From: Nocardia speluncae NBRC 108251
GTDB lineage: Bacteria; Actinomycetota; Actinomycetes; Mycobacteriales; Mycobacteriaceae
Length of the DNA stretch: 64,000 nt
Direction of reading: 5' to 3'
Assembly (NCBI RefSeq): GCF_001613245.1
Contig: NZ_BDBZ01000020.1
Location: forward strand, 1 to 64,000
How positions within the stretch are numbered: position 1 is the first letter of the stretch; each line of letters opens with the position of its first letter. This document shows positions 7,189-16,126 of the stretch, one piece after another. Below the pieces are notes generated by a model. The model was not told the origin of the DNA, did no database searches, and saw only the letters and a list, made by a program, of their open reading frames with translations. The translations under genes and the position numbers were made by a program.

Positions 7189-7911
7189 TCAGGCGGGTCC
7201 CTGGGCGGTGAATCCGTCGAAGAATCGGCCACCGAAGATGGTCAGCGCCTGGGTGACGGTCTCGACGATCGGCTCTGGGTTTCCCTGAGCCACCGAGCGA
7301 ACACCGTGGGCCAATGCTTTCGCGTACTCCGTACCGGCATGGTGGTCGAAGGCGGCCAGCTCCCGGTGTAACCATTTGCCGGTCCCTGTCCAGTGGCCGT
7401 GTCCGGTGAGCAGCAGGTCGGCGGTGGCCTGCCACAGGTCGGTGGCGATCAGGAGCCGTTCGTCGTCATCCGCGCAGCCCACGAGATCATCCAGCCGGTC
7501 GGTGATCCCGTAGCGAGCCGACTGTAGTTCCTGCGCGGTAAGCGGGTCCGGACCCGCGGCCAGCTGTGTCGCACATCCTTCCCGCAGAGATTCCCCGCTG
7601 CCGTCGTTGTCGAGCAAAACCAGAGAGCGACCGATCAGGCGCAGGGTCGCCGGCCGCCGGTCCTTGCGGTCCTTTGCCAAGAAGTGCCGCATCGCCTCTT
7701 CGGTGTGCACGAACAACTCGACCGGCCACCCTTGATACCGCAGCGATTCGCTATACGGGGCCGGCCGACCATCGAAGAGCACGCTGATGTCCAGATCCGA
7801 GGTGGGCGTTGCCATTCCGAGCACGGTGCTGCCACCCAGCCACGCTGCCCGCGCCCCGGGGAAGCGTTCACAGACCAGACTCCGCGCGATATCGAACCCG
7901 TCGATGCTCAT
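7189..7911 (-). CDS. Nucleotidyltransferase-domain protein
   Basis: A 240-residue protein. Residues 20-60 carry the pol-beta-type nucleotidyltransferase signature: LGGSTVLG followed by SDLDISVLF, with the two metal-binding aspartates in DLD. The C-terminal half (DDERLLIATDLWQATADLLLTGHGHW) is helical and could be a HEPN-like or substrate domain. Relatives include aminoglycoside adenylyltransferases and minimal nucleotidyltransferases of toxin-antitoxin type; neither is proven here. The start is uncertain: the ATG used here abuts an AGGAGG with no spacer, and a GTG 18 bp upstream at 7929 is the alternative. No partner gene is adjacent. The 290 bp upstream of it hold nothing convincing. Confidence 0.7.
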   Translation of the reverse strand: MSIDGFDIARSLVCERFPGARAAWLGGSTVLGMATPTSDLDISVLFDGRPAPYSESLRYQGWPVELFVHTEEAMRHFLAKDRKDRRPATLRLIGRSLVLLDNDGSGESLREGCATQLAAGPDPLTAQELQSARYGITDRLDDLVGCADDDERLLIATDLWQATADLLLTGHGHWTGTGKWLHRELAAFDHHAGTEYAKALAHGVRSVAQGNPEPIVETVTQALTIFGGRFFDGFTAQGPA

Positions 7912-8219
7912 CCTCCTATCGGACCCCACTCCACACGGCGGAGCAACGGGGCCGAAGGCGTCCCACTACCCGCCGCGGCTCCGCTACCGGACCTGCTCGC
8001 GCGATACCATGCCACCGCCGAGCGCGTCGAGGACCGCTTTCGGTGCGGACCGGTAGCGAAGCTCCTGAGGTCTTCGTCTCGCCGGCCCACTGATCCTGAA
8101 TCGGCTTGGGCGGAGGGACTTTTCACCGACCGGCCCGGACGACTCTGCGGGGTACCGTGGGCACCCCCGCCGGAGGAGATCCGGATGAGAAGTCACCGCG
8201 AACGCGCCGACATCGCCGC

Positions 8220-8755
8220 CTACCCCACCCAAATTTGGCCGATCGGGATCATCGAGTGCGCGTTGTCACCGAGTGATCCGGTGGTGGTGGCGCCGAACGG
8301 AATCTGCACTATCGGCAGGAGGGGCACAGGATCCGGGACGTGACGGCCAGGAAGGTCAGCGCGTAATTGCGCATCATCCATTTGCGGTGCCGCTCGAAGT
8401 CGCGGCGGCGGGCGGAGCGACAGGCGAGGTACCCGGTGACCAGCCACAGCACGGCGGGATGCTCAGGCCGATCTGGGTGATCGGCCTGCCGGTAAGAACG
8501 GCCACCGGGATGCCGGTCAGCGCCGAGGGCAGCACATCACCGAGCAGGTAGTAGTGCACGTCGCCGGCGATGTCGAGGCGGCTGCTGTTTGATGTCGAGC
8601 AGCAGGTTGGGGCTGACGAGGACTGCGCCGGCGATTACTGCGCCGGTGAACATCAGCCACCCGCGTGCGGCGTTCGGCGACGCGGTATCCCGGTGCACGG
8701 CTATGAGATCTCCCAGGGATTGGATGTCGGCGAACGGGCGGCCCGCACGGACCAT
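8220..8755 (-). pseudogene. DUF2306 membrane protein gene with multiple frameshifts
   Basis: Read leftward, homologous segments lie in successive frames: RGWLMFTGAVIAGAVLV near 8650, HYYLLGDVLPSALTGIPVAV near 8520, WLVTGYLACRSARRRDFERH and RKWMMRNYALTFLAVTSR near 8370, and a last IPFGATT..SMIPIGQIW segment near 8250. The sequence RHRKWMMRNYALTFLAVT is typical of the late transmembrane region of DUF2306 proteins. At least two frameshifts and an internal TAG interrupt it, so it is broken. A strong 16-bp palindrome lies upstream, where such genes often carry a TetR-type operator. Confidence 0.6.
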
Positions 8756-8827
8756 CCGGTGTGCGGCGGTTGTTCAACGTGCCGGCGGGCGGACCGGTCT
8801 CGCGTCCGTTGAGTTGCGCTGACCGTC

Positions 8828-8843
8828 TACGCAAATTTGCGTA
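8828..8843. promoter_or_regulatory. 16-bp perfect palindrome, probable TetR-type operator
   Basis: TACGCAAATTTGCGTA is a perfect palindrome, followed on the plus strand by TATAGT, a good -10 hexamer. It is AT-rich against a GC-rich background. It lies 72 bp before the broken DUF2306 gene, and no regulator gene remains nearby. The rest of 8756-9106 shows no gene. Confidence 0.55.
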
Positions 8844-9106
8844 TAGTGGATGCCGCCTTCGCGCCGATGCTCTCCTGGACTGCACTGGCGCACGATGGGG
8901 GCGTCTCAGGAGTCGGACCGGTGCGGAGGCGGTCGTTGTGAGTACCTCGACGGGTCATCACTGTCAGTACGCCGTCGGTGATGGTTCCAGTGGTCGAGGC
9001 CGATACCGGTCGTGAAGCGCGAGACGGTGGGAAATATCCGCCGGTTGAAGCTGTGGAACCGGGCTACCTTTGATCGTCACGTTGCCGTAACAGGAAGGTG
9101 GATCGG

Positions 9107-9496
9107 GTGAAAATGATGCTGGGTGTGCATGGCGGTAGCGCAGCTATCTCGAGGGTGGCAGCTGCCACCCTCACAGCGCTGGGAGTGGGTGCCCTAGTGG
9201 CTGTCGGTGCTGGCTCTGCGCAGGCAGCGAGTCCACAGGATTGTGGTCTGCAGCGAGATCTTTTCGGAGCTTCGGCACAATGTCCGGTCGGCGAAGGCTG
9301 GATCTACGAATTGTCTGTCGAATGCTTCGGCCTCAACATGCCATTTGCGAAACCGCCGACCATCGGGCCGTACACCCAGACGATTTCGACCCTTGCGGCC
9401 GGTCCGAGTATATCGGCAAGTTGTATGACAGGAGGGCCGGCCATCGCTGGCGTGGTCACCAATGCCTACGTGACGCCTCACCAGCTCTGGCGCTGA
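9107..9496 (+). CDS. Small secreted protein of unknown function
   Basis: A 129-residue protein with an export signal. A basic start is followed by a hydrophobic stretch (AAATLTALGVGALVAVGAGS) and an AQA cleavage site before SPQDCG. The mature part of about 90 residues has four cysteines (DCG, QCP, ECF, SCM), which suggests disulfides, and no recognised domain. A GTG start is preceded by AGGAAGG at 8 bp; another GTG 9 bp earlier overlaps that ribosome site. Proteins of this size and pattern are common in nocardiae without known function. Confidence 0.7.
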   Translation: MKMMLGVHGGSAAISRVAAATLTALGVGALVAVGAGSAQAASPQDCGLQRDLFGASAQCPVGEGWIYELSVECFGLNMPFAKPPTIGPYTQTISTLAAGPSISASCMTGGPAIAGVVTNAYVTPHQLWR

Positions 9497-9864
9497 CCGA
9501 AGCACGGGACGGAACTTCTCGATGCCTTCAGCCGTCGGATCACGAAAGCCGACCTGGTCGGATCCATGGGCACAGTCGATGACTGCTACGACTGTCAACG
9601 CGATGATCGAATAATCATGGAACAGAAAGCTCCGGCATCCGACTCTGGAGCATGTCTGCGGCGCCCCCGATGGCAGACGGTCCGGAACTCTCCTTGCGGA
9701 TCTCGCGCAGGGCGTCTCTCTCCAGACCAGCGGCGACGAGCAGCTATTTCAAACGGTCATCCCATTCCCGCAGATCCTCGGTCACCTCCGTTTGCCGGTG
9801 CCGACCCGTCCGAGCCGCGAATCACTAATGATAACGGGGACTATCGGAACTCCGATCAAGGATT
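9497..9864 (+). other. Intergenic stretch without supported gene
   Basis: No open frame here shows domain similarity, a convincing ribosome site or the GC3 bias of neighbouring genes. It may contain decayed coding sequence like the surrounding zone. No repeats or hairpins stand out. Confidence 0.5.
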
Positions 9865-10158
9865 GTGTACCTGATTACGATCGCCCTGGCAGCGCTGGGC
9901 GGCTTCTTCATCGTGAACGCACAGCGGGCATGGAGCACCGCACGACGGGTGCACACGAACGGCGTTCCTGTTCGCGGCACGATACTCGGGGTCGACCCGT
10001 CCGGGCCGACCGGAATTCCCGACGGCTATGTCGACCTCAGAGTCCGCTTTCGTACGCACAGTCGGTGCCGTGCGAGGAGAACTGCGGGCGTATACAGTGG
10101 ACCAGTTCCAACCACCGTGCCGGGGGCGCTGATCCCGTTTATCGGCCGAGTTTCGTGA
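9865..10158 (+). CDS. Short membrane-anchored protein, possibly truncated (DUF3592-like)
   Basis: A 97-residue protein with one N-terminal membrane segment (LITIALAALGGFF) followed by RAWSTARRVHTNGVPVRGTI and GYVDLRVRF, which resembles DUF3592 proteins: one membrane helix, then a small beta domain. The region after LRVRF turns arginine-rich and lacks the expected second helix, so a frameshift near codon 67 is likely. GTG start after AAGGATT. Weak assignment; it may be a decayed gene. Confidence 0.4.
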   Translation: MYLITIALAALGGFFIVNAQRAWSTARRVHTNGVPVRGTILGVDPSGPTGIPDGYVDLRVRFRTHSRCRARRTAGVYSGPVPTTVPGALIPFIGRVS

Positions 10159-10258
10159 CGCCGATCAGCCTGGGCCTGACATCGTGTCCAGGGTGAACTG
10201 CGCAACTGTGCGGAACGTACGGGCACCCGGCATCGGTCACCTGGCCGATAATCGTGGT

Positions 10259-11803
10259 GTGGATGGCTTCACTGAGTCGGACAGATTGCTGCATCGTTGT
10301 TTTCGTGAGTTCTGGCCGCTGCTGATGCTTGCGGGCACCGTTTTCGGAGTGTTGACGGCATGCTCCGGGCGGTATGGTTTTCACCGCGACGAGTTTTACA
10401 TCCGTGAATCCGGTAGGCATTTGGCGTGGGGTTACCCGGATCATCCGCCGCTGAGCCCGTTACTCGCCCGGCTCGCCGATGAGCTCGCACCAGATTCCCT
10501 GATGGCGTTGCGCCTCCCGGCTACCCTGGCGGCTGCCGTCACCATCGTGTTGGTCGGTCTCACCGCCAAAGAGTTCGGCGGTGACCGCCGTGCGCAATTC
10601 TTCGCCTCGGCGATAGCGGCGAGTTCGGTCCTGGTACTGGCTTCGGGCCATGTCTTGTCGACCGCGACGCTCGATGTCGCGTTCGGCACCGCGCTGGTGT
10701 TCCTCGTCGCGCGTCTGGTGCGCACGGGTGATCGGCGCTTGTGGGCGGTGGCCGGGGTCGTGCTCGGGGTCGGTCTGCTCAATCGGGTGTTCCTCGCCGT
10801 GTATGCCGTCATCGTCTTCGCCGCTGTCGTCGCGGTGGGTCCACGAGATCGGCTGCGCAGTTGGTGGCTTCCGATCGGGGTCGGGCTGGCGGCTGCGATC
10901 GCGGCACCTACGGTTGTCTGGCAGGCTCGTAACGGGTGGCCGCAGTGGCAGATGGCGACCGAGATCAGTGCAGACAACAGCCGCTGGGAGTTGATGGTCT
11001 ATCAGCTCGTGATCGTCGGTCCGTTGTTGCTGCCGGTGTGGGTCGCCGGATTGTGGTGGCTGCTGAAACGGCCCGCGACGCGCAGTTTCGGTGTCGCGTT
11101 CCTCGCTCTGCTGGGGCTGTTGCTGATCACCAGCGGTCAGCAGCATTACTTGTTCGCCGCCTACCCGCCGTTGCTGGCCGCGGCCGGCGTCGCCGCGTCG
11201 CAATGGATCGGCGGTGGTGCTCGACGACTGCGAGTGCTGGTGGCGGGCACGGTGGTTGCTGTTTCGGCCGCGATCGCGGCGGTGTTCTCACTGCCGATAT
11301 TGCCGGTATCGGTGCTTGCCGATACGCCGGTCGTCGGTGTCAACGGGGAAGTCGGTGAACAGATCGGGTGGCCGGAGATGGGCCGGACGGTCGCTGAAGT
11401 CGTTGATCGACTTCCGGCCGGGCTGCGCGCCGAAACCGTGGTTATGGCCGACAACTACGGACAGGCTGGTGCGATAGCGGAATTCGGCCCCGGCTTCTAT
11501 GGTCAGACCACGCCGTTTCCGCCTGTCTACAGTGGGCATCAGGCTTATGGGTGGTGGGGGCCGCCTCCCGAGCGGTATACGACGGCTGTCGTCATGGGCA
11601 CCGACGCACCATCGATCGTCCCGCCGTGGGCCGAGCAGGCTTGCGGCCGGCTGACCGAGGTTGCCGTCGTGCACAACGATTACGGCATCGAGAATCAAGA
11701 GAACGGCACCCGGGTGTTCCTGTGCCAGGACCTGACGACATCCTGGGCGGATCTGTGGCCCTCGATTCGTCGTATCGGACCCGCCGATCTCCCGGAACCC
11801 TGA
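10259..11803 (+). CDS. ArnT/PMT-like (GT39-type) membrane glycosyltransferase
   Basis: About 514 residues with ten or more hydrophobic segments. After the first membrane helix comes GRYGFHRDEFY, the extracytoplasmic acidic motif of ArnT/PMT-type enzymes that take sugars from polyprenyl-phosphate donors, then WGYPDHPPLSPLLARLADEL, also characteristic. The C-terminal 150 residues form a soluble outside domain. The acceptor (protein or lipid-linked glycan) cannot be read from sequence. The GTG start used leaves a short cytoplasmic tail; an earlier GTG at 10184 is open in frame but has no ribosome site. It stands alone among decayed genes. Confidence 0.75.
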   Translation: MDGFTESDRLLHRCFREFWPLLMLAGTVFGVLTACSGRYGFHRDEFYIRESGRHLAWGYPDHPPLSPLLARLADELAPDSLMALRLPATLAAAVTIVLVGLTAKEFGGDRRAQFFASAIAASSVLVLASGHVLSTATLDVAFGTALVFLVARLVRTGDRRLWAVAGVVLGVGLLNRVFLAVYAVIVFAAVVAVGPRDRLRSWWLPIGVGLAAAIAAPTVVWQARNGWPQWQMATEISADNSRWELMVYQLVIVGPLLLPVWVAGLWWLLKRPATRSFGVAFLALLGLLLITSGQQHYLFAAYPPLLAAAGVAASQWIGGGARRLRVLVAGTVVAVSAAIAAVFSLPILPVSVLADTPVVGVNGEVGEQIGWPEMGRTVAEVVDRLPAGLRAETVVMADNYGQAGAIAEFGPGFYGQTTPFPPVYSGHQAYGWWGPPPERYTTAVVMGTDAPSIVPPWAEQACGRLTEVAVVHNDYGIENQENGTRVFLCQDLTTSWADLWPSIRRIGPADLPEP

Positions 11804-11957
11804 CCCTGTCACGGAATCGACAGGCGGCTTCAACCATGGTGCCCGGAACCCAGAAGCCGGTCGGCGGTACACCACAAAGTTCGACGATGCGCCAGGGCAT
11901 CACTGGCCATGCCAGCGTGAGCGCCGCATCGCCCGGCGTCAGCAGCGCGGCCAGAAC

Positions 11958-12131
11958 CGTGACCTCGGCGGGATCTTCATCGTCAGTTCGTTGATCGGTA
12001 TGCTGGTGACCGGCACGGAGCAGCGGATTACGCAACTGCGCAAGGGCCGGGCCCCGCTGATCGAGGCCCGGCACACGGTGGTGCCGGGCTGGTCGGATCA
12101 GGTGTTCACCGTGGTAGCACCGCATACCTGA
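11958..12131 (+). pseudogene. CASTOR/POLLUX-type ion channel fragment
   Basis: The frame reads GGIFIVSSLIGMLV, then EQRITQLRKGRAPLIEARHT and VVPGWSDQVFTV before a TGA. This is the junction between the pore-domain helix and the first RCK/TrkA-N domain of CASTOR/POLLUX-like channels, where LGWS-Q-VF is highly conserved. The N-terminal pore and the C-terminal RCK domains are missing and the frame is lost on both sides, so only about 55 codons survive. The remaining sequence from 11804 to 12243 shows no other supportable gene. Confidence 0.55.
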
Positions 12132-12243
12132 TCTTGCTGCTGGGCAGCGCCGAGCGTGCACCGCAGCGATATTCGACACAGCGTGCGCCCCGTGGACACG
12201 GAGCGGCGGCGCCGTGCCCCGGTCGACCGGTAGTGTCGAATTC

Positions 12244-12684
12244 GTGACGAACGGTGAGGGGGGACCGCGCGCCCGGCGACCGAACCCACAACCTGCGTCG
12301 GTGACGGCGGCACAGCTGCGGCAGGCGGTGTGGGCAGCCAACAGCGAATCCGCGCGGGCCGCGAGTGCAGCGCACGCGGCGGGGCTCGGGCTGAGCCGCG
12401 AGATGATCGAACTCATCGAGCTACGCCGCCGCGTGCTGTCGATCGCCGAACAACTCGATGACCGCGGCACTCCTTACGCGATCGAGGATCCTGGTACCGA
12501 CCTCTCGGTCACATCGCGTACGCCCCGCACGATGATCGTCCCTCCTTACAGCTCACCCGGATCGTCGGTGCCGCGATGGGAAACGGCACCGCCACGGACA
12601 TCAGGGTCGATACCGTTACCTTCGCCATCGGCCGATCCGTATCGGTGGCACGGGAAGGTTCATCACGGCAAGAGAGGACTCGCA
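12244..12684 (+). other. Open frame upstream of and in frame with terD, unknown
   Basis: From a GTG there is an open frame that runs without a stop into terD. The first ~80 codons (QLRQAVWAANSESARAA, LSREMIELIELRRRVLSIAE) look coding: high GC3 and an amphipathic helical pattern. The last ~60 codons look less like coding. Either a separate small gene has lost its stop or terD has an N-terminal extension. TerD proteins normally begin at the internal ATG, which has its own ribosome site. Confidence 0.35.
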
Positions 12685-13260
12685 ATGGGTGTCACTCTGG
12701 CCAAGGGCGGCAACGTCTCGCTGTCGGAACAGGCCCCGAACCTGACCGCGGTTGCGGTGGGTCTCGGCTGGGATGTGCGCTCCACCACCGGCATCGACTT
12801 CGACCTCGACGCCAGTGCCCTGGCCACCGGCCCCGATCAGAAGGTGCTCTCCGATCAGCACTTCATCTTCTACAACAACCTGCGTTCCCCCGAAGGAAGC
12901 ATCGAGCACACCGGCGACAACGTCACCGGTGAAGGCGAAGGCGACGACGAAGTGATCAATGTCGACCTGGCCAACACCCCACCGACGATCACCAGTATTT
13001 TCTTCCCCGTCTCCATCCACGACGCGCAGGCTCGCCGGCAATCCTTCGGGCAGGTCCGCAAAGCGTTCATCCGTGTCGTGGACCGCGCCAACGGCGCTGG
13101 ACTGGCCCGTTACGACCTCGCCGAAGACGCCTCGTCGGAAACCGCGATGGTCTTCGGAGAGCTCTACCGCCACGGCACCGAATGGAAATTCCGCGCCATC
13201 GGCCAAGGCTACGCTTCCGGGTTGGCCGGCATCGCTCGCGACTACGGCGTCAACATCTGA
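12685..13260 (+). CDS. terD: TerD-family calcium-binding stress protein
   Basis: 191 residues, the usual TerD length. It begins MGVTLAKGGNVSLS, and has the conserved GLGWD, the acidic IDFDLDASAL, FYNNLRSPEGSIEHTGDN and GEGEGDDE, which form the two calcium sites, then FGQVRKAFIRV and the C-terminal WKFRAIGQGY. TerD proteins act with TerC membrane proteins in tellurite, phage and stress responses; no other ter gene lies in the window. The ATG follows AGAGAGGA at good spacing. Cytoplasmic. Confident family call; its stimulus is unknown. Confidence 0.9.
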   Translation: MGVTLAKGGNVSLSEQAPNLTAVAVGLGWDVRSTTGIDFDLDASALATGPDQKVLSDQHFIFYNNLRSPEGSIEHTGDNVTGEGEGDDEVINVDLANTPPTITSIFFPVSIHDAQARRQSFGQVRKAFIRVVDRANGAGLARYDLAEDASSETAMVFGELYRHGTEWKFRAIGQGYASGLAGIARDYGVNI

Positions 13261-13333
13261 CACATGGCGGCACCGTAACGTCCGAGATGTGGTGGGCGGC
13301 ACGCAGCGATCGGGGCTCGAGGCCAGGACGGTC

Positions 13334-13747
13334 TCATACGGTCCGGCTGCGAGTGCGAACAAGGGCCGATACAGCGAGGGTGAGTCCGAGCACCCCGAGC
13401 AGCATCGCCAGCCAGGCCCCGACGATCCCGTTGCCCGTGCCGGGCCCGCCGTCGGCCTGCGCCGCGAACAGGGCGCCCAAGGCCAGACTGCCCGTCCCGA
13501 GTACCAGGGCGATAATGGCCTGTTTCTTCCCGCCACGGCTACCGATGGCACGTACCAGCGCCAGCACTCCAGCGATCAGGCCGAGAAGTCCCATCAGCGC
13601 GGTCAAGGTGGGTCCAAGGCGCCCGGAGGTCATCCCGTGGTCGGCGGCGACCAGCTGGACCGAGGCGTACGCCACCGCTGGTTCGACCGGGACGAGGCCC
13701 GCCGGAAGAGCGCCCACAGTGGCGGCAGGCAGGCAATGGACAAACAT
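13334..13747 (-). CDS. DUF6223-like small membrane protein
   Basis: A 137-residue protein with an N-terminal signal-like helix and three further hydrophobic segments (LTALMGLLGLIAGVLALV, AIIALVLGTGSLALGALF and AWLAMLLGVLGLTLAVSALV). The DHGMTSGRLGPT segment before the first of these is typical of the actinobacterial DUF6223 family. The ATG has GAAGGAG at good spacing. Function unknown. It converges with terD; upstream it faces a two-component system, but a 324-bp stretch without a visible gene separates them. Confidence 0.65.
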   Translation of the reverse strand: MFVHCLPAATVGALPAGLVPVEPAVAYASVQLVAADHGMTSGRLGPTLTALMGLLGLIAGVLALVRAIGSRGGKKQAIIALVLGTGSLALGALFAAQADGGPGTGNGIVGAWLAMLLGVLGLTLAVSALVRTRSRTV

Positions 13748-14071
13748 CGAATGCTCCTTCGTCGAACGACTGGACGACACTCATCATGGCGATGGCGGCA
13801 CCCCCTCCACATCGTGCGGGCGTAGGCAATTCGAGCTACCGTCAGCGTTGTACGCGACTACTACGGAGGCAGCAGAGCGGCCCGGAAATACTGCGGCCGT
13901 GGTAGATAAGCGATCATCCGAGGCAGGGGTGTCGTGCACGGACATCCGGTTCGCGCCTACAGCTGCCGGCGAATCAGCACCCTCGACCGAAACGAGAGTC
14001 GCCGTCGACCCCGCAATTCGGCGCCCGGATTACCTGTCCACGGTTGCTCGACGCGGCGCTAGGGTGCACTT

Positions 14072-15187
14072 ATGAGCTGGCCACGGATAGGCGCCACAGA
14101 TTGGGCGATCGCCGGCGCCGTGGCGACGGTTCTGCTCGCCACCGGGTTCACCGTGGCCGAGCCCCCCACGGTGCTCGCACCGCTCGGTTACGCATTGCTG
14201 ATCGCCGGTGGCCTGGTGCTGGCTGCGCACCGCACGAACCCGGTCCCGGTTCTGACTGCGTCCGGATTGTGCGTGCTCGGGTATCACGCCTGCGGTTTCG
14301 ACGTGGCCGCCGTCCCGTTTCTGGTCGCGGTGTACGCGACGGTGCGTGCAGGTCACCGGATGATCGCGGCGGCGGGTTCGGTTGTCATGGTGGTGGTGCT
14401 TCCGTTCGCGATGCTGGCCGCCCATGGTGAGTGGACTGTGGGTGAAGCGTTTTCGCGGGCCCGCGACACTCTGCAACTTGCCTGGCTGGTCGCTGCCGCG
14501 GCGGCAGGTGAGGCGCTGCGGCAGGCCGAGCGGCGAGCCGATGAGGCCGAGCGCACTCGGGAGGAGACAGCGCGGCGCCGCGCCGATGAGGAGCGATTGC
14601 ACATCGCGCGGGAGCTGCACGATTCGCTCACCCATCAGATCTCGGTCATCAAAGTACAAGCCGAGGCGGCGGTCCATGTGGCCCAGAAGCGCGGTGAGAA
14701 GGTGCCCGAGTCGTTGCTGGCGATCCGTGAGGCCGGTCGTCACGCCGCGCGAGATCTCAGAGCGACCCTCGAGGTGCTACGCGATGACGACACCACCCCA
14801 CGGCAAGGGCTCGACGACGTCCCGGAACTGGTGCATCGTGCCCGCGCAACCGATTTGGCCGCGACGCTGACGATCGACGGGCAGCGCCGCGAACTCCCGG
14901 CAGCAGTCGACCGAACCGTCTACAGGATCGTTCAGGAATCGCTGACCAATACTTCACGGCACGCCGGCGCCACGACGGCCCGGATCCGGATCGACTACCG
15001 CCCCGACACTCTGGTCGTACAGGTCGAGGACGATGGCAACGCCGAACCTGGCAGCCCACCGGTGCACGGCGTCGGGCTGCTCGGAATGCGCGAGCGCGTC
15101 ACTGCTCTCGGTGGGCAATTGCGGGCGGCGCCCCGCGCCGAGGGCGGCTTTTCCGTAAGAGCCGAAATTCCCGTGGAATCAGCATGA
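14072..15187 (+). CDS. DesK-type sensor histidine kinase
   Basis: A 371-residue kinase. Residues 10-150 contain about five membrane helices with little outside the membrane, so the signal is probably membrane state or an intramembrane ligand. A coiled coil of charged heptads (residues 150-175) leads to the HisKA_3 box HIARELHDSLTHQIS, with His183 as the expected phosphorylation site. The ATP-binding domain has ESLTNTSRHAG, VEDDGNAE and HGVGLLGMRERV. The stop overlaps the regulator's start as ATGA, so the pair is co-translated. The stimulus is not known. Confidence 0.9.
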   Translation: MSWPRIGATDWAIAGAVATVLLATGFTVAEPPTVLAPLGYALLIAGGLVLAAHRTNPVPVLTASGLCVLGYHACGFDVAAVPFLVAVYATVRAGHRMIAAAGSVVMVVVLPFAMLAAHGEWTVGEAFSRARDTLQLAWLVAAAAAGEALRQAERRADEAERTREETARRRADEERLHIARELHDSLTHQISVIKVQAEAAVHVAQKRGEKVPESLLAIREAGRHAARDLRATLEVLRDDDTTPRQGLDDVPELVHRARATDLAATLTIDGQRRELPAAVDRTVYRIVQESLTNTSRHAGATTARIRIDYRPDTLVVQVEDDGNAEPGSPPVHGVGLLGMRERVTALGGQLRAAPRAEGGFSVRAEIPVESA

Positions 15188-15846
15188 TCCGCGTTCTGCT
15201 GGTCGACGACCAGCCACTCATCCGTAGCGGATTCCGCGCGCTGCTCGACACCGAGGATGATGTCACGGTGGTCGCCGAGGCCGCCGATGGGCACGCGGCC
15301 TTCACATTGGCCAAACGCCATCGGCCAGATATCGCGCTCATCGATATCGAGATGCCGGACGTGGACGGTATCGAAGCAACCCGGCGCATCGCCGCAGACC
15401 CGGAACTGGTCGGAGTGCATATTGTGATCCTGACCAACTACGGCTTCGACGAATACGTATTCCACGCCTTACGGGCCGGTGCGGCCGGCTTTCTCGTCAA
15501 AGACATCCAGCCGGAGGATTTCCTGCACTCCGTACGTGTCGCCGCGCGGGGCGACGCTCTGCTGGCACCGTCGATCACCCGCCGGCTGATCGACCGCTAC
15601 ATCGCGCAGCCGCTCGACAGCCATGCCGGCCGGCGGATAAAGGGACTGACCGCCCGCGAGCGCGAGGCCGTGATCCTGGTTGCCCGGGGTCTGTCCAACG
15701 ACGAGATCGCCGACCGCATGGTCATCAGCCCGCTCACCGCCAAAACCCACATCAATCGCGCCATGACCAAGCTCGGCGCCCGCGACCGCGCCCAACTCGT
15801 TGTCTTCGCCTACGAATCCGGCCTGGTCACCTCGCGCGGTACTTGA
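15184..15846 (+). CDS. NarL/LuxR-type response regulator
   Basis: 220 residues. The receiver has acidic residues in VDDQ (8-9), the phospho-acceptor Asp54 in ALIDIEMP, a switch region VILTNY and Lys in FLVKDI. The C-terminal LuxR-type HTH has LTAREREAVILVARGLSNDEIADRM and VKTH-like AKTHINRAMTKLGARDRAQLVV. It is coupled to the histidine kinase by a 4-bp overlap and should be its partner, acting as a DNA-binding activator. The targets are unknown; the neighbouring DUF6223 and lipoprotein genes are candidates by proximity only. Confidence 0.92.
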   Translation: MIRVLLVDDQPLIRSGFRALLDTEDDVTVVAEAADGHAAFTLAKRHRPDIALIDIEMPDVDGIEATRRIAADPELVGVHIVILTNYGFDEYVFHALRAGAAGFLVKDIQPEDFLHSVRVAARGDALLAPSITRRLIDRYIAQPLDSHAGRRIKGLTAREREAVILVARGLSNDEIADRMVISPLTAKTHINRAMTKLGARDRAQLVVFAYESGLVTSRGT

Positions 15847-16126
15847 CGGCTCGTCAGCGATCCCCTTTCGCCCGCACGCTGCTCGCCGCATCCAGGATCA
15901 GCGCTCCAGTCGAGCTCGCCGGAAGTAGGTACCCACGCACACCCACTCCGCCGAACCCGTCGGACGCCAACCGGTGCGCGTGCATTGCCAACTGGGTGAA
16001 CAGCCGACTCCGCACGGATAGGTGACACCGCGCTGCCCGCGAATCCGCTCGCACCAGTGGTGCTACGCGCCCCCGGCAGCCGGACTTCCGGCCCTACAAA
16101 TGGACGATATATTGTTGGCCCTTCAT

